From contig MU006223.1 in NCBI GenBank assembly GCA_010093685.1, positions 640,228-704,227 of the forward strand: a stretch of DNA of 64,000 nt, given 5' to 3'. The notes under the pieces are model-generated. The model did not search any database and had not been told where the DNA came from. It saw nothing but the letters and a program-made list of their open reading frames with translations. The position numbers and the translations under genes were made by a program. Positions 10,121 to 21,233 of the stretch are shown in pieces; the first letter of the stretch is position 1, and each line of letters starts with the position of its first letter. The DNA is from Ophiobolus disseminans. Lineage: Eukaryota; Ascomycota; Dothideomycetes; Pleosporales; Phaeosphaeriaceae.

Positions 10121-13102
10121 ATGGCAGACTCCAATGAGGGGTCAGCGAAGGCGGCTGGCAGCGCCAACCAGAACGAGTCCCTGCCACAAAACAATAACGT
10201 GGACGAAAGCACGTCACCGCGCCCAGCTGCGAAAGGTACGTCGATCCCTGCAGTATCCTCTCGAGTGCATGTATTGCTGCAGCAATCTTCGAATTTTGTC
10301 AATTCGTGGGGTGGTCGCCTAGAAAGTTCCTGTATCACCTCGTTTCAGCACTTGTCCACTCGGCTCAGGAGCGACATCAATGTTGGGGAACAGCCCCTTG
10401 TTTGAGTGTCGCCATGTAGAAATTGCGCCGCTTTGACTATGCCACGCAAGTACTAGCAATGGCTCGCCCAAAGTACAGGGCGGCTAGACCACAGAAACTC
10501 ATCTTTAGAACAACTGCTTATACTCGTTTTCACAGCGGTCTCCTTTCCCGATGAAAGCATCTCGCCACTGTTAATTGGGAGGCAGAAAGAGCTTGACCAA
10601 AAGGATCATCTTGACCTCGATAAGACTGCCAGAAAGTTCCCCGCAAGCTTGAGCCGAAAGCGACTATCTGGCCGGCCGTCACTTGAGCGGCTGGGCTCCC
10701 AACATAAATCCCAGGGGCTTGAAGGGAACCCGTCACTATCGTCTCTTCTCTCTGATAGCTCCACAGATGCGCACAATCACCATCACCATCACCATGAAGG
10801 ACTGTTGAAGCAGGTCAGCGCGTGGATTAAACATGAGCGAGCGAGGCGGACTGCCAGAAGTTCCAAACGCAAGGGCACCAGCAAAGATGAGACTCACGAC
10901 CAAGAGCCCGCAAAGGTGGTCACTGAGAGCGCTGAGGAGCCAGCAAGTAGCCGAGCAAGGAGTGGTTCGGAATCATCCCAAGGATCAGTAGCGCTTGATC
11001 AGCTGGCGAACATTCTGGAGAAGACGCTGTCGATCAAGCCCACTGATACGAAGAAGAGATATGCACACGTCCGCAAGCTTTCAACAGGATTGACAGGATT
11101 GAAGCGTCACTCGTTGATCTCTACCGACTCCGATTATTTCGAGTCCGTGGACCAGCTTGTTCCCAATTGCGAAGCGGTGCTTGACAACTCGAAGACGATG
11201 GCGTATACCACTGATAGTCCAGACCTTGAGCCAGTGACCGAAAAGTCCGAGAAAAAGGCCCGTAAGGAGAAGGAGGCCTGGGACAAGTTCAAATACGAGA
11301 TCCTACGTATTGTTCACACGTTGCGTCTCAAAGGGTGGCGAAAGGTGCCCATGGAACTCAGCGAGCACCTCGACGTTCAGCGGTTGAGCGGCGCTTTGAC
11401 CAACGCAGTCTATGTTGTCTTCCCACCGAAAGATCTCCCTTCACAAGAAGAGAGTGCAGATGGTGTTCCGAAGCCCAAGAATCCACCTCCGTAAGTCCAC
11501 GCCACTAGCAACCTATAGTGTCGCTAACAAGGTCCAGTAAGCTTCTTCTGCGCATTTATGGGCCGCAGGTGGAGCACCTCATCGACAGAGAATCAGAGTT
11601 GAAGATTCTGCAGCGTCTTGCACGAAAGCGAATCGGCCCGCGTCTTCTCGGTACTTTCACGAACGGACGCTTCGAGGAGTTCCTCAACGCAAAAGCGCTT
11701 ACAGCCAAGGAGATGCGCCAGCATGATACCTCGAAACAGATTGCCAAGCGTATGCGCGAGCTTCACGAAGGAATCGACCTCTTGAAGGAAGAGCGCGAGG
11801 CTGGTCCTTTTGTGTGGCAGAACTGGGACAAGTGGGTCCAACGGTGCGAGCAAGTCGTCACATGGCTTGATCAACAGGTCAAGGAGAGTACTCACGACTC
11901 TGTCCAGTCTCCTGCGGACAAGTGGAAGAAGCGGGGGTTTGTTTGCGGCACAGAATGGCCGATATTCCGAGACACGATCGTCAAATACCGCAAGTGGCTT
12001 GAAGACCAGTATGGTGGGATTGACAAGATCAACGAAAGACTGGTCTTTTCCCATAACGACGTGAGTCTATATTTGTCATGAAACAAACATACGTGGAAGC
12101 TAATGGTATCGCGCAACAGACCCAGTATGGAAACATCATGCGCATGGTCCCAGAGGGCGAGTCACCCTTGATGCTACCAGCCAACAAGCACAAGCAACTT
12201 GTGGTTATAGACTTCGAATACGCCAACGCCAACTTGCCCGGTCTTGAGTTCGCGAACCACTTTGTACGTCGTCCTCACCGGTTACATTATCAGGTTTATC
12301 GTTATAATCGTCCTTGGTTGAGCTAACGTTGACGCAGACCGAATGGTCATACAACTACCACGACCCTGACTATTCATGGCGTTGCAACACAAAGTACTAC
12401 CCGACACTTGAGGAGCAACACCAGTTTGTTCATGCCTATCTCTTGCACACTCCGTCGTATCGGGCACCTGGCGCTTCCGCCTCCAACCCGTCTACTCCGC
12501 ATCTTGGTCCACTCCCAACGTCTGGTAGCACCACTGCCCTTGCCGCCACTGCCGCACCAAGTACGATAACAGCCTTCATGCTAGACTCTCGTGCGCCTCC
12601 CGGCGAAAAGTACTCTGAGCAAGAAGCCCAACATGAACGCGAAACCGAAGAAGAGGTCCGTCGTCTCATGGCCGAGACCAAACTCTGGCGCCTTGCCAAC
12701 TCAGCCATGTGGGTAGCATGGGGCATCGTGCAAGCCCACGTCCCCGGGCTGCCAGACTTCGACGCTGAAGAGAAGCGCGCAAACGCTAACCCCAGCGAAA
12801 CTGCTGCAGAGCTCGAAAGCGCAACAACGGAGCTGAGAGCCGAGGCAGAGGCAAAGGAGGAGGAAGAGAAGAGGCCCGGAAGCGTGAGTAAAGAAAATGC
12901 GGACGAAACTGATGTTACAAGGACCGAAGCGGAGAAAGATACTGACATCTTCAAATCACAGGATGAGGAGGAATTTGACTATCTTGCATATGCGCAGGAC
13001 AGGGCCATGTTCCTCTGGGGCGACGCCGTTCGCATGGGCATGATCAAGGCGGAGGACTTGCCCGAGGAGGTGAGGGAGAGGATGAAACAAGTGGAGTACT
13101 GA
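10121..13102 (+). CDS. Choline/ethanolamine kinase
   Basis: The enzyme phosphorylates choline (or ethanolamine) with ATP, the first step of the Kennedy pathway to phosphatidylcholine. Exons are 10121-10235, 10536-11490, 11538-12060, 12120-12263 and 12338-13102. The first intron is unusually long for this window (300 nt); the others are 47-74 nt. The product is 833 residues, longer than yeast Cki1. The extra length is a Ser/Lys-rich head and an acidic Glu/Ala-rich insert near the C-terminus. The kinase core is clear: Gly/Ala-rich N-lobe (RLSGALTNAVYVV), the catalytic Brenner motif VFSHNDTQYGNI (split by intron 3), and VVIDFEYA for metal binding. The ending EFDYLAYAQDR is also family-like. A run of six His residues (HNHHHHHHEG) sits in the head. 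Choline versus ethanolamine preference cannot be read from the sequence. Confidence 0.9.
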
Positions 13103-13439
13103 GTGTTGAGACGAGTTTGTCAAACATTGTGGATGGAATCTGTGAGAGAGGATGAAATGGTGACTACTTTGTTCGTCAGCTTCAAGATCAAGAGCAGAAA
13201 GTTGGGAATGTCACTAGACTAGAGAGCTACCAGTCTAGTTGAATTAGCCGAAGAACAAACTGGCGTATGTGACATACCGCCATTTTTAGCAGGTATATTT
13301 GTAGTTCCCCACTTCGTCGGGGATCAACACCAGTTCTCTAGCCGGATCCGAGTTAACGGTGGGCCTAACGAAGTTACTGCACAGAAGCGGCACAGACATC
13401 TACTGACACTATATCAGATCCCCATGCTCTTCAGAACCT
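13103..13439. other. Intergenic
   Basis: Short gap between the choline kinase stop and the monooxygenase start on the same strand. It presumably holds the terminator of the first and the promoter of the second. Nothing else is seen. Confidence 0.5.
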
Positions 13440-15410
13440 ATGTCATTACATAGACCAACACCTTCCAACATGACAATACCAGTCAATCCAATCCCCTCTG
13501 CCCTTGGCTACGAAGACGCCGACGCCGGGCCTGGAGTCGATGCCCTCAACTTACAGAAACATTATGGTGAAGAACGTGCCAAGCGCCTTCGTGACGACGG
13601 CAACGATCAATATCACGACATCTCCCTGTCCCCAAAGTTTAACTTTTTCATCAAAGATCCCTGGGCCGACGCATCAGCCGTCAAAGACGCTAAAACACTG
13701 TTCCCCAACAACCGCTGTCACATGCTCATCCTCGGCGCCGGCTGGGGTGGCCTGCTCTACGCCATCCGCATGATCCAAGCCGGCGTTGCGGCCGAGGATA
13801 TCAGTATCGTAGACACCGCGGCTGGCTTCGGGGGCACGTGGTATTGGAACAGGTACCCTGGTGTTGCGTGTGATATTGAGAGTTTTTGCTATCTGCCTCT
13901 GCTGGAGGAAACGGGGTATGTGCCTAAGCAGCGATATGCATCGGGAGAGGAAATTCGTGGGTATGCGGAGGCAGTGGCGGAGAAATGGGGGTTGAAGGAG
14001 AGGGCGGTGTGGTTAACTAAGGCGGAGAGAATGGTGTGGGATGAGGAGGGGAAGGAGTGGGAGGTCGAGTTAGTGCAGAAGAAAGATGGAGTGGAAGAGA
14101 AGGTTAATGTGAGAGCGGGGTTTGTGGCGTGTGTTAACGGAGTGCTAAATTGGCCGAAATTGCCTGGCATTCCCGAGATTCTGGACTTTGAAGGCGACGT
14201 CTTTCATTCTTCCAGATGGGATTACGACGTCACGGGTGGTTCGCCAGAGGACCCATCGCTCAAGAAATTGGAGGGAAAGAACGTGGCAATCATAGGCACG
14301 GGAGCAACTGCTATACAAATCATCCCCCATCTCGCTCGCTGGGCAAAACACATCTACGTCGTTCAACGCACGCCCGCCTCCGTCGACGAGCGCCACCAAC
14401 GAGACACAGATCCCAAGTGGTTCCAACGCGAAGTCGCCACCTCCCCTGGCTGGCAGCGCGAGCGCCTTCGGAATTTTCACCAACACCTCACCACAGAGAA
14501 GCAGCCAGAAATCAACCTCGTAAACGACGAATGGACAAGCGCAGTCGGCATGGTCGCTATAGCAGGAAACCCTTCTGGCCCTAAGACGATGGATGCGTTA
14601 CCAGCGTATATGGAGAAACTCCACGCCCTCGACGCACCCCGCCAATCCCGCATCCGCACACGCGTCTCGCACGAAGTCCACGACCCAGATACCGCAGAAA
14701 ACTTGAAAGCATGGTACCCAACATGGTGCAAACGCCCAACTTTCTCCTCCACATACCTCGCATCTTTCAACCGCCCTAACACCACCCTCCTCTCCACCCC
14801 CACATCCCCCCTCTCCCTATCCCCTTCATCTATTACTGTAGACGGCACCTCGTATCCCATCGACACGCTGATATGCGCCACCGGGTTCCGCGCCCCATTC
14901 ACGGGGTCGCCGGCGCAGAAAGCGAATATGAGCATCGTGGGAAGGGGTGGGGTTGATATGGCCACTGCATGGGGCGCAAAGGGGCCGTCGACGTTGCACG
15001 GCGTTATGGATACTAATTACCCTAATTTGTTTCTGTCGGGGCCGTGGCAAGCTTCTCTCTCTCCCAACAACCTTTTCAACGTCGATGTGCTAGCACAGCA
15101 CGCCGCAGCTATCTACACTTACGCAAAACAGCGCGCTGGGCCCGGGAAAAAATTCTCGATTAGTGTGAGTCAAGAGGCGGTGAGTGATTGGGGGCAGCAG
15201 GTGCTGATGAGGTCGCCCCCGATGGCGGCGATTGTGGGGTGTACGCCCAGTTATTTTAACGTGGAAGGTGCGCTTGATAAAGCACCGCCGGAGGTGCAGG
15301 GGGTTATGGCGAGGAGCGGGCTTTGGGGGAAGGGGATTGAGGACTTTGTGGGGGTGTTGGAAGGGTGGAGGGGTGGGATGGAGGGGGTTGAAGTTGGGGT
15401 TGGGGTCTAA
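13440..15410 (+). CDS. FAD-dependent Baeyer-Villiger-type monooxygenase
   Basis: A single-exon gene for 656 residues. It is predicted to be a type I Baeyer-Villiger monooxygenase, using FAD and NADPH to insert oxygen into ketones. The substrate cannot be told. The FAD-binding Rossmann motif GAGWGG lies near residue 98, followed by FGGTWYWNRYPG. The BVMO fingerprint FxGxxxHxxxWD is met by FEGDVFHSSRWD near 250-262, and the NADPH-binding motif GTGATAIQ follows near 283. A conserved ATGF stands near the end of the second dinucleotide-binding region. The N-terminal extension of ~90 residues resembles that of fungal steroid or cycloalkanone BVMOs. A second in-frame ATG at 13470 is an alternative start. 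It lacks introns, unlike most neighbours, and no biosynthetic partner genes adjoin it, so a lone catabolic or detoxifying role is plausible. Confidence 0.88.
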   Translation: MSLHRPTPSNMTIPVNPIPSALGYEDADAGPGVDALNLQKHYGEERAKRLRDDGNDQYHDISLSPKFNFFIKDPWADASAVKDAKTLFPNNRCHMLILGAGWGGLLYAIRMIQAGVAAEDISIVDTAAGFGGTWYWNRYPGVACDIESFCYLPLLEETGYVPKQRYASGEEIRGYAEAVAEKWGLKERAVWLTKAERMVWDEEGKEWEVELVQKKDGVEEKVNVRAGFVACVNGVLNWPKLPGIPEILDFEGDVFHSSRWDYDVTGGSPEDPSLKKLEGKNVAIIGTGATAIQIIPHLARWAKHIYVVQRTPASVDERHQRDTDPKWFQREVATSPGWQRERLRNFHQHLTTEKQPEINLVNDEWTSAVGMVAIAGNPSGPKTMDALPAYMEKLHALDAPRQSRIRTRVSHEVHDPDTAENLKAWYPTWCKRPTFSSTYLASFNRPNTTLLSTPTSPLSLSPSSITVDGTSYPIDTLICATGFRAPFTGSPAQKANMSIVGRGGVDMATAWGAKGPSTLHGVMDTNYPNLFLSGPWQASLSPNNLFNVDVLAQHAAAIYTYAKQRAGPGKKFSISVSQEAVSDWGQQVLMRSPPMAAIVGCTPSYFNVEGALDKAPPEVQGVMARSGLWGKGIEDFVGVLEGWRGGMEGVEVGVGV

Positions 15411-15578
15411 GGGGGAGTGTGTGGATGGGTGGAGATGTTCTGCTCTGCTATATCTTTGTTTCGCTATTAAAAATCTGATGTTGTGGGAGTGTATTAGGTG
15501 TGCTTATTAAGTCGTACTCGTATCCCTGGCCTTCGTTGTAGTGACCTCGACAACATGTCTTGGTCGTTGTGTCCGCCA

Positions 15579-17075
15579 TCAATCCATTTCCATATCCATA
15601 TCCATATCCTCAACACCATCTTCCACCTCCATTTCCTCAATCTCATCCATCTCCTCCTCCTCCTCATAGAACCCCTCCTCATCCTTCCCCCAATATCCCT
15701 CCTCATCTTCCTCCTCCTCCCACCCATCCTCACCCCCAACAACCGGCGCCGTAAGATACATCCCCGCCGTCCCATGCACATACGCCTCATTCACCAAAAA
15801 CGGCGTACTCGCCGCCAACCCAAAGAACCCCAGCCCACCCAACGCCCCAGCATCTCCCTTCTCCTTCACAAGCACCTCCTGAACATCCTCAACACCCAGC
15901 CCATACGGCTTCACAACCCCATACCCCCCACCCGCCATCGGCATACCACCCACATCATCCCTTCCATCAAACCCCACACTACACTCTCGCTCTACCAAGC
16001 CCCCCACCGTCCACCCATTACTCTCCATCTGCTCCTTAAAATACGCCTCGTTGCGACAATGCTGACACACCAGGCGTCCAAACCTTGAACTTATCTTTCC
16101 CGATTTGTCTAGGCAGTCGTAGTGCAGCCAGTCTATCGCGCATAGGGGGTTCGAGCATTGGGCGAGTTGGACGCTGGGCGTGAGGGCGGGGCGGCGGCAG
16201 GTGCAGATTATTTCGGTGGCGGAGGGGATGCGCGTGTGGTGTGCGAGGTAGGCTTGTGGGCTTATTGTGGGGGGGATTTGGGAGGAGTCTAGCAGAGGGC
16301 GCTTTGCGGTGAAGGGTGTGAATGTGGGTTGGGGGGCTGGGTTTTTTGATTTGGGGAGGGATTTTGCGAGGGGTTTGCGGGATAGGGGTTTCGCTGTTTG
16401 TGTGACTTGTTCGCGAGATTTCGAAGACTTTGTTGTTTTGGTTTCGAGGCTTGTCAGGCTTGAGTCCGAGGATTGATCGATGTAGGCGGTTCTTGACTTT
16501 GTTGTTGCTGGCTGCGCTTTGTTGTCGACTTTTGCTTTCTTCTTGGACGGAGGCATCATCTTGAGTGATGATGCCTTGTCCTTCGCTGATGCTTGGGAAC
16601 CCTCTGTGGTAGTTGTCTCCAGGCTTGTCGAGCTAGAATCCGAACTTCGATCGAACCAGTCATTTGTTGGCGTCGCCTTTACTGACTGGACATTTAAGAA
16701 TTGCGCTATTCGTTCCTCCGAGAGCACTGTAGTCGGTGCGGAGATGCCGATATTCTCTGTGCCAGTTGCGTCCATCTTTGACATATTAATCTTGAGTCGT
16801 GTGCTTGAAGGTTTCTTGCGGGGGCCAACGATAGCGTTTGTATCTAACTCCTGACCGAATTCACGTTTTGTACCCCGATTGCCCGAAGTACCCGACTTAT
16901 GGATGTTTTTGGCAGCTCTGGAAATTTTCGTGTTGTTTTTGGTGATTCGTGGTGATTTCGGGGAGTTGAGAATTTTACTGATTGAGGGTTTCCAAGCTAT
17001 AGCGGGTGATGGGTTGACCTGTGCTGAATGGAAAAGGTTGCTGGGTGCATTAGAAATCAAAGTGTCAACGCACAT
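15579..17075 (-). CDS. PHD-finger protein with acidic C-terminal tail
   Basis: A single open frame of 498 residues. The first ~280 residues are Ser/Thr/Lys-rich and low in complexity, with several repeats of a DSSxTSLETxTT-type element (SSDSSSTSLETTTT, SSDSSLTSLETKTT). A C4HC3 PHD finger then occupies roughly 288-340, with ligands CTC, CSNPLC, HYDC and CQHC. PHD fingers usually read histone H3 tails, so a chromatin role in the nucleus is likely, but no specific orthologue is recognised. The C-terminus is very acidic, with Glu/Asp runs, and ends in MDMDMEMD, encoded by a tandem hexanucleotide (near 15590-15612). Its stop lies 168 nt from the stop of the convergent monooxygenase gene. Confidence 0.75.
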   Translation of the reverse strand: MCVDTLISNAPSNLFHSAQVNPSPAIAWKPSISKILNSPKSPRITKNNTKISRAAKNIHKSGTSGNRGTKREFGQELDTNAIVGPRKKPSSTRLKINMSKMDATGTENIGISAPTTVLSEERIAQFLNVQSVKATPTNDWFDRSSDSSSTSLETTTTEGSQASAKDKASSLKMMPPSKKKAKVDNKAQPATTKSRTAYIDQSSDSSLTSLETKTTKSSKSREQVTQTAKPLSRKPLAKSLPKSKNPAPQPTFTPFTAKRPLLDSSQIPPTISPQAYLAHHTRIPSATEIICTCRRPALTPSVQLAQCSNPLCAIDWLHYDCLDKSGKISSRFGRLVCQHCRNEAYFKEQMESNGWTVGGLVERECSVGFDGRDDVGGMPMAGGGYGVVKPYGLGVEDVQEVLVKEKGDAGALGGLGFFGLAASTPFLVNEAYVHGTAGMYLTAPVVGGEDGWEEEEDEEGYWGKDEEGFYEEEEEMDEIEEMEVEDGVEDMDMDMEMD

Positions 17076-17340
17076 CCCTAAGGAGTCTGTGAAAGGAATT
17101 TGCCGGTTTAGTGAATTGGCAATGGATAGTCTATGAGTAGGATTCCCCGGAAACCCTTGTACTACAGCAGCAGCGCCGAGTGAATTAGCGAGACGAGTTT
17201 TGTCGGTGTTGTTTGAATCGCCGTGAAAATCGCGTTGAGAGGTTGGCGTCGAGTCGCAGGCGCCATCAAGGCGGAGAGATGCCTAACGATCATTAGCATT
17301 ATTCTTTGACGATCCAAACATACAACCCTATAAATAGCCC

Positions 17341-18810
17341 TCACATAAACGCTTTGCGCCCTGTGATGCTACTAGATCGCATTCTAGAGATAAATACAAA
17401 GATGACTCCACATGTTTGATCACTTACCATCATACCATCATCACTTGCACTTACATGTGCAGTCCTCCAATTTGAATCGCCAACTGCGGCACGAGAAACG
17501 CCAGCGACGTACTTTTTTGCACGCTTATGTTCAGTATCCTCAGGGTCTTCATCAATCTGGCGGCCCCTCGCTTGAGGAACGCGGTGTTGATACGCATTAA
17601 CGGTCGTGAACCCACATTCTTTGCGTGGCTCTGTAACATCCCAAGCTTCCATGCTTCGATCCATGAGTAACTCCAGGCACTCAACACAAAAGGCTGGCGG
17701 ATGCTCCGGGGTGAATCTCTTCATGGCCAGCGTCCACAAGGGATTGCTGCATATCTCGCCGTCGCGGCGAAAAGCTTGAACTAAACCACGAGAGACGATT
17801 ATGTCGGTAACCGCAGTGACTGTCCCCCAGTGGATGAGCGGTTCGATGGTAACGACTGCGAAGGTTGAAGGATGGTTGTGGAAACGCGTTTGGCAGGTAG
17901 GCAGCTCGCAAGCGAGTAGTTGTTTGTTATGGATGATGAAGATGTGGTTCGCTGTCATGTTCAGTATGGTGCAAAAGGCATCGATTTCAAGCATACCTTC
18001 GAGTAGCTCAGCGATCAGGGTGGCGTGAGGCGCTAGAAGTAGAGCGTCTTGCGATCCGCTCGGCTTCTGGACAGCATAGAGCCCATTGTGATGTTGAACG
18101 TGTGAACGAAGGACTTGTACCTGGCACTTGGAGTCTCCAAGACCCACCGACTTTGCATCGACGTCCTCGCGCTTGTTGCGCCACACCTGTGCTTGCAACG
18201 ACGGCAAATGCCCATCAGAGATTTGCGCAATCGGTGTAATAAATCCATACTCGTCCGTGATAAGGTTGTGAGGTAAGCGTGCTTCGAGGAAGTTTCTGAG
18301 CGCTTGCGCACTAGCTGCGCCAGGGTTTGGGAACGTAGCATGGGTGCTGCTAGCATGTACGTCCAGGAAGTACACGCCGTCCGCATTATCTTTCTGTCCC
18401 ACGTGCTTCCGTCCTTTGAGATCGAGAGCTACCTCACCATCCGAGCTGTCGCACTGAGTATGAGCCGACCAACTCTCGGAGGCGAAAACTCGTTCGCCTT
18501 CGTTATTGAGTGGAGCTACCATGATCTGTCTGGCCGTATGTTCGAGCTCGTTGGTGTATCGCGTGTCTCTTGATCTTGTAACGCCGTGGTGTGAACTCCA
18601 GTACGATGTGTCGGGATCCGCGAAATCTGATGCTGAGAGGTGCTTCGTTTGAGCTGGGAGAGAGCCGGATAGGAACCTGATCGATGGCCAGACTTTACGC
18701 ACTCGTGGGCCGGAGAACGTCGTCGCGGTGCGGTGTGTGTGCAGCAAACTCAAAGCCGAAAAACACGCGGTGCAAAGGCGCGCCAAGACAGCTCCTAACG
18801 AACACGACAA
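17341..18810 (-). CDS. Hypothetical protein
   Basis: An open frame of 489 codons that I do not recognise. It could start at 18810, giving a hydrophobic Cys/Leu-rich N-terminus resembling a weak signal or membrane anchor. It could instead start at the ATG near 18521 (MVAPLNNEGERV), which looks more like the beginning of a soluble protein. The middle is globular in composition, with scattered Cys pairs (CELPTC, CVEC). Near the 3' end a GTAAGT donor followed 45 nt later by TCTCTAG suggests an intron. Splicing it would change the last ~30 residues and end the protein at a TAG a few codons on. No domain assignment is offered. Confidence 0.55.
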   Translation of the reverse strand: MSCSLGAVLARLCTACFSALSLLHTHRTATTFSGPRVRKVWPSIRFLSGSLPAQTKHLSASDFADPDTSYWSSHHGVTRSRDTRYTNELEHTARQIMVAPLNNEGERVFASESWSAHTQCDSSDGEVALDLKGRKHVGQKDNADGVYFLDVHASSTHATFPNPGAASAQALRNFLEARLPHNLITDEYGFITPIAQISDGHLPSLQAQVWRNKREDVDAKSVGLGDSKCQVQVLRSHVQHHNGLYAVQKPSGSQDALLLAPHATLIAELLEGMLEIDAFCTILNMTANHIFIIHNKQLLACELPTCQTRFHNHPSTFAVVTIEPLIHWGTVTAVTDIIVSRGLVQAFRRDGEICSNPLWTLAMKRFTPEHPPAFCVECLELLMDRSMEAWDVTEPRKECGFTTVNAYQHRVPQARGRQIDEDPEDTEHKRAKKYVAGVSRAAVGDSNWRTAHVSASDDGMMVSDQTCGVIFVFISRMRSSSITGRKAFM

Positions 18811-19242
18811 CCCAGCTACACTCGAGAGGATTGTACAGAGCCGAGCCAGGGTTCCTTGAGCGGTGACGTGAGCGCAATCCTAAGTGAAGGTGACTTGCGC
18901 ATGGCTGACGTCTCACCACTGTTAAGGGGAAAGGGAAAATGCAAAAAGAGAAGAATAGATGTGATGGCCGGAAATATTGACATGTAGCTGAAGAAGTACA
19001 GATGCAGATGAAAGTGAAGAGAAACGATGTGACACGGAGAAATACAGGAATATCTAGCAGACATCATTCCACGATACTGACTCTTTTGGGAAAAACCTCA
19101 AACTCGGAGGAAGCTACACCATCCCATTGACACGAAAGAAAGCACCACCATAAACACCGATTTCCCCGTTCCTTCCCATCCCTTGGTATCATCCAACCCA
19201 AACACCATATCCACGCAAATCAACCAAAAGCCTCGCATTTAT
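18811..19242. other. Intergenic
   Basis: This is the upstream flank of the hypothetical gene and the 3' flank of MTW1. It is purine-rich on the plus strand around 18920-19040. No gene is seen. Confidence 0.5.
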
Positions 19243-20493
19243 CTAACTAGTATCCATAGCCTCACCCTGCTCCGCCCCAGCACCCGCATCTTCTGCTTTA
19301 TCTCTTCCCCTACTCATACTCTGCACCAAACCTTCCAAACCTCTAACCTCTTCGGCACCAACTCTCCTGCCGTCCCACACACCCTCCACACCATCCTTCG
19401 TATCCACACCCCTCCTTTCCAGTATGCGCTTACTCTGGCTCTCGACATAGACTTTACGTTCGCGCGTCATTTCGCCCGCGGACGTTGTCGATGCGGTGGA
19501 TGTGGGTAGGGCCGTGGTGGCGAGGTACGGTTGTAGGGAGGCAAGGAGTTGGCGGAGGTAGGGGAGCTGGGATGTTGTGAAGGTTGTGTGTGTTGTTAGT
19601 GGGGTGCGGGAATCTGGTGCTGCTGTGGTCGATGAAGTTTGTGGGAGGGGTTGTATGCCTAGGGACTGTGCTGCTGGTGTGTGTGTTAGGAAAGCGAATG
19701 GGGCGCTTGCATCCGTCCCGTTATTGCTCGGTTTCGCGGGTGACGTCGAATTCCGTGGTTCGAGCTTCGTTGTTGGATTCGGTTGGAGCCAGGCTCGTAG
19801 ATTAGCTATTATTGCGTCGTTTCGCTTCTTCTCTGCAACCAGCGCGGCGTTGAGCTTTTGTGTCTCGATGAATTCACGGCGCAGTGTGTGGACGGATTCG
19901 GGCGTGAGCTTCGAGTCTTTCGGTGGTGTCTGGAGGTTCTAGATAGATTGTTAGACTCGACATACTCCAGAAGAGATAGTCTCCCACCTACTTCATAGTG
20001 TCCCAGCCTCACCCACCGCCCCAACTCCTCCTCTCCCCTTGGTAAACACAGCACATTCCGCAATGTCCAAATCTCAAACCGATCAAAGTTCTTGTCCACC
20101 GCATTCTCCATGAGCGTCTCTAGCTTCAGTACACCCTCTTCAATCTCCAGTCTAGCCTCTGGGAAGCTATCGTTCCCATCCTCATCCTTCTCTGAGACTC
20201 TGGACTCTGCAGCGTAGCGGTCTGCGAAACCGAGAAGCGCGGGGTCGGCGGAGAGGAGCCCGGTTTCGAAGGAGTCGGTGCAGCGGTAGAGGACTTCGTT
20301 TGTGGCGTTGATGATGTCGTCAATAAGGGACTGAAGTGGGAGGGTTAGTGTTGCATTGTTGGGGGTAGTGTTTGTGTTTGGTGGGGACGACGACAAATCG
20401 CAGATTGTAAGGGCAAGGCAATGGACGTACGATTGGAGGCCATGTGAAGTGCTCTGTAAGAAGCATATTCTCCTGCTGCTTTGCGCTCGCCAT
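19243..20493 (-). CDS. MTW1: Kinetochore protein Mtw1/Mis12 (MIND complex subunit)
   Basis: This is a subunit of the Mis12/MIND complex that links inner-kinetochore chromatin to Ndc80 at the outer kinetochore. Exons are 20431-20493, 19992-20330 and 19243-19938, with introns of 100 and 53 nt (both GT...AG). They give 365 residues. The N-terminus reads LLTEHFTWPPI then, across the intron, SLIDDIINATNEV, the conserved start of the Mis12 family. An acidic helical region follows with FEIWTLRNVLCLP, again typical. The second half is predicted helical or coiled coil (EFIETQKLNAALVAEKKRND) and then Ser/Thr/Pro-rich. The start at 20493 was chosen because it leaves the conserved block near the N-terminus; longer in-frame starts exist upstream. 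Confidence 0.88.
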
Positions 20494-21233
20494 CTTGTCT
20501 ACGACGTTCCTTTTCTTGTGTAACTTGTCGCAAACTCGACTTGTGCTGTTGCAACGCGCCTCGGTCGCGGTAGTGTTTACTGCGACTAGGATGTTACTGG
20601 ACGACAAGTACTAGCGTATACGCTAATGCAGGTCGCTGATCATTCCCATCCTGGAGTGAGACAATTGCATGGGATGAGATCGTGCGAGTAGGCAAGGGCA
20701 GACGTGATCTGAGGTGTAGAATATCTCTAATGTGAAGCAATCTAGTCTTCACGATACATACTGCAGTCTCCAGCACTTGTCGCTCGGAAACTAAATTATA
20801 CAACGCCACCAGTCGTACACAACCTCATCATGCTGATTCGGTTCAAGCCTAAAGATAGCATAGCATCCGACTTAGCAGCATCGTCCCTCCCGCCCATCCA
20901 TAGGCCATGCACACGTAACTGGTATATCGTTTTGTGTCTTTCTTTGAAGAGAAGGGCGCGGACAGCACGCGGAGAACGCCAAATAGAAGACTTCCCTATC
21001 CATTGCGCTGCCCTCCATAGCAGAAAATGTGATAGCTGTAACCAAGATAACACGGACTCTGAACGCCAATAAGCCTTGTGAAAGACCAAAGTCCTCCATG
21101 CGTCATGTCGCTGTTCGTAAATGCAGTAGATGTGAAACAAAAACCGCCAAATCAGGCGAGATATCGTCGACTTGACGGCAGAGTGAGAAGCTATTGAAGA
21201 CGCCCAAATAGGGGACGTTAGGGTAACCACGGC
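20494..21233. other. Intergenic
   Basis: This lies between the start of MTW1 and the stop of the LAMMER kinase gene. The modest open frames show no recognisable product. It presumably holds the MTW1 promoter and the kinase 3' UTR. Confidence 0.5.

Noticed and set aside
15498..16088. Open frame of 196 codons on the plus strand
   Set aside because: It is antisense to the PHD-finger gene and made of His/Pro/Leu/Ile runs from the complement of acidic codons.
13440..18810. Possible secondary-metabolite cluster around the monooxygenase
   Set aside because: The neighbours are a choline kinase, a PHD protein and an unrecognised protein. There is no polyketide, peptide or terpene synthase and no pathway regulator.
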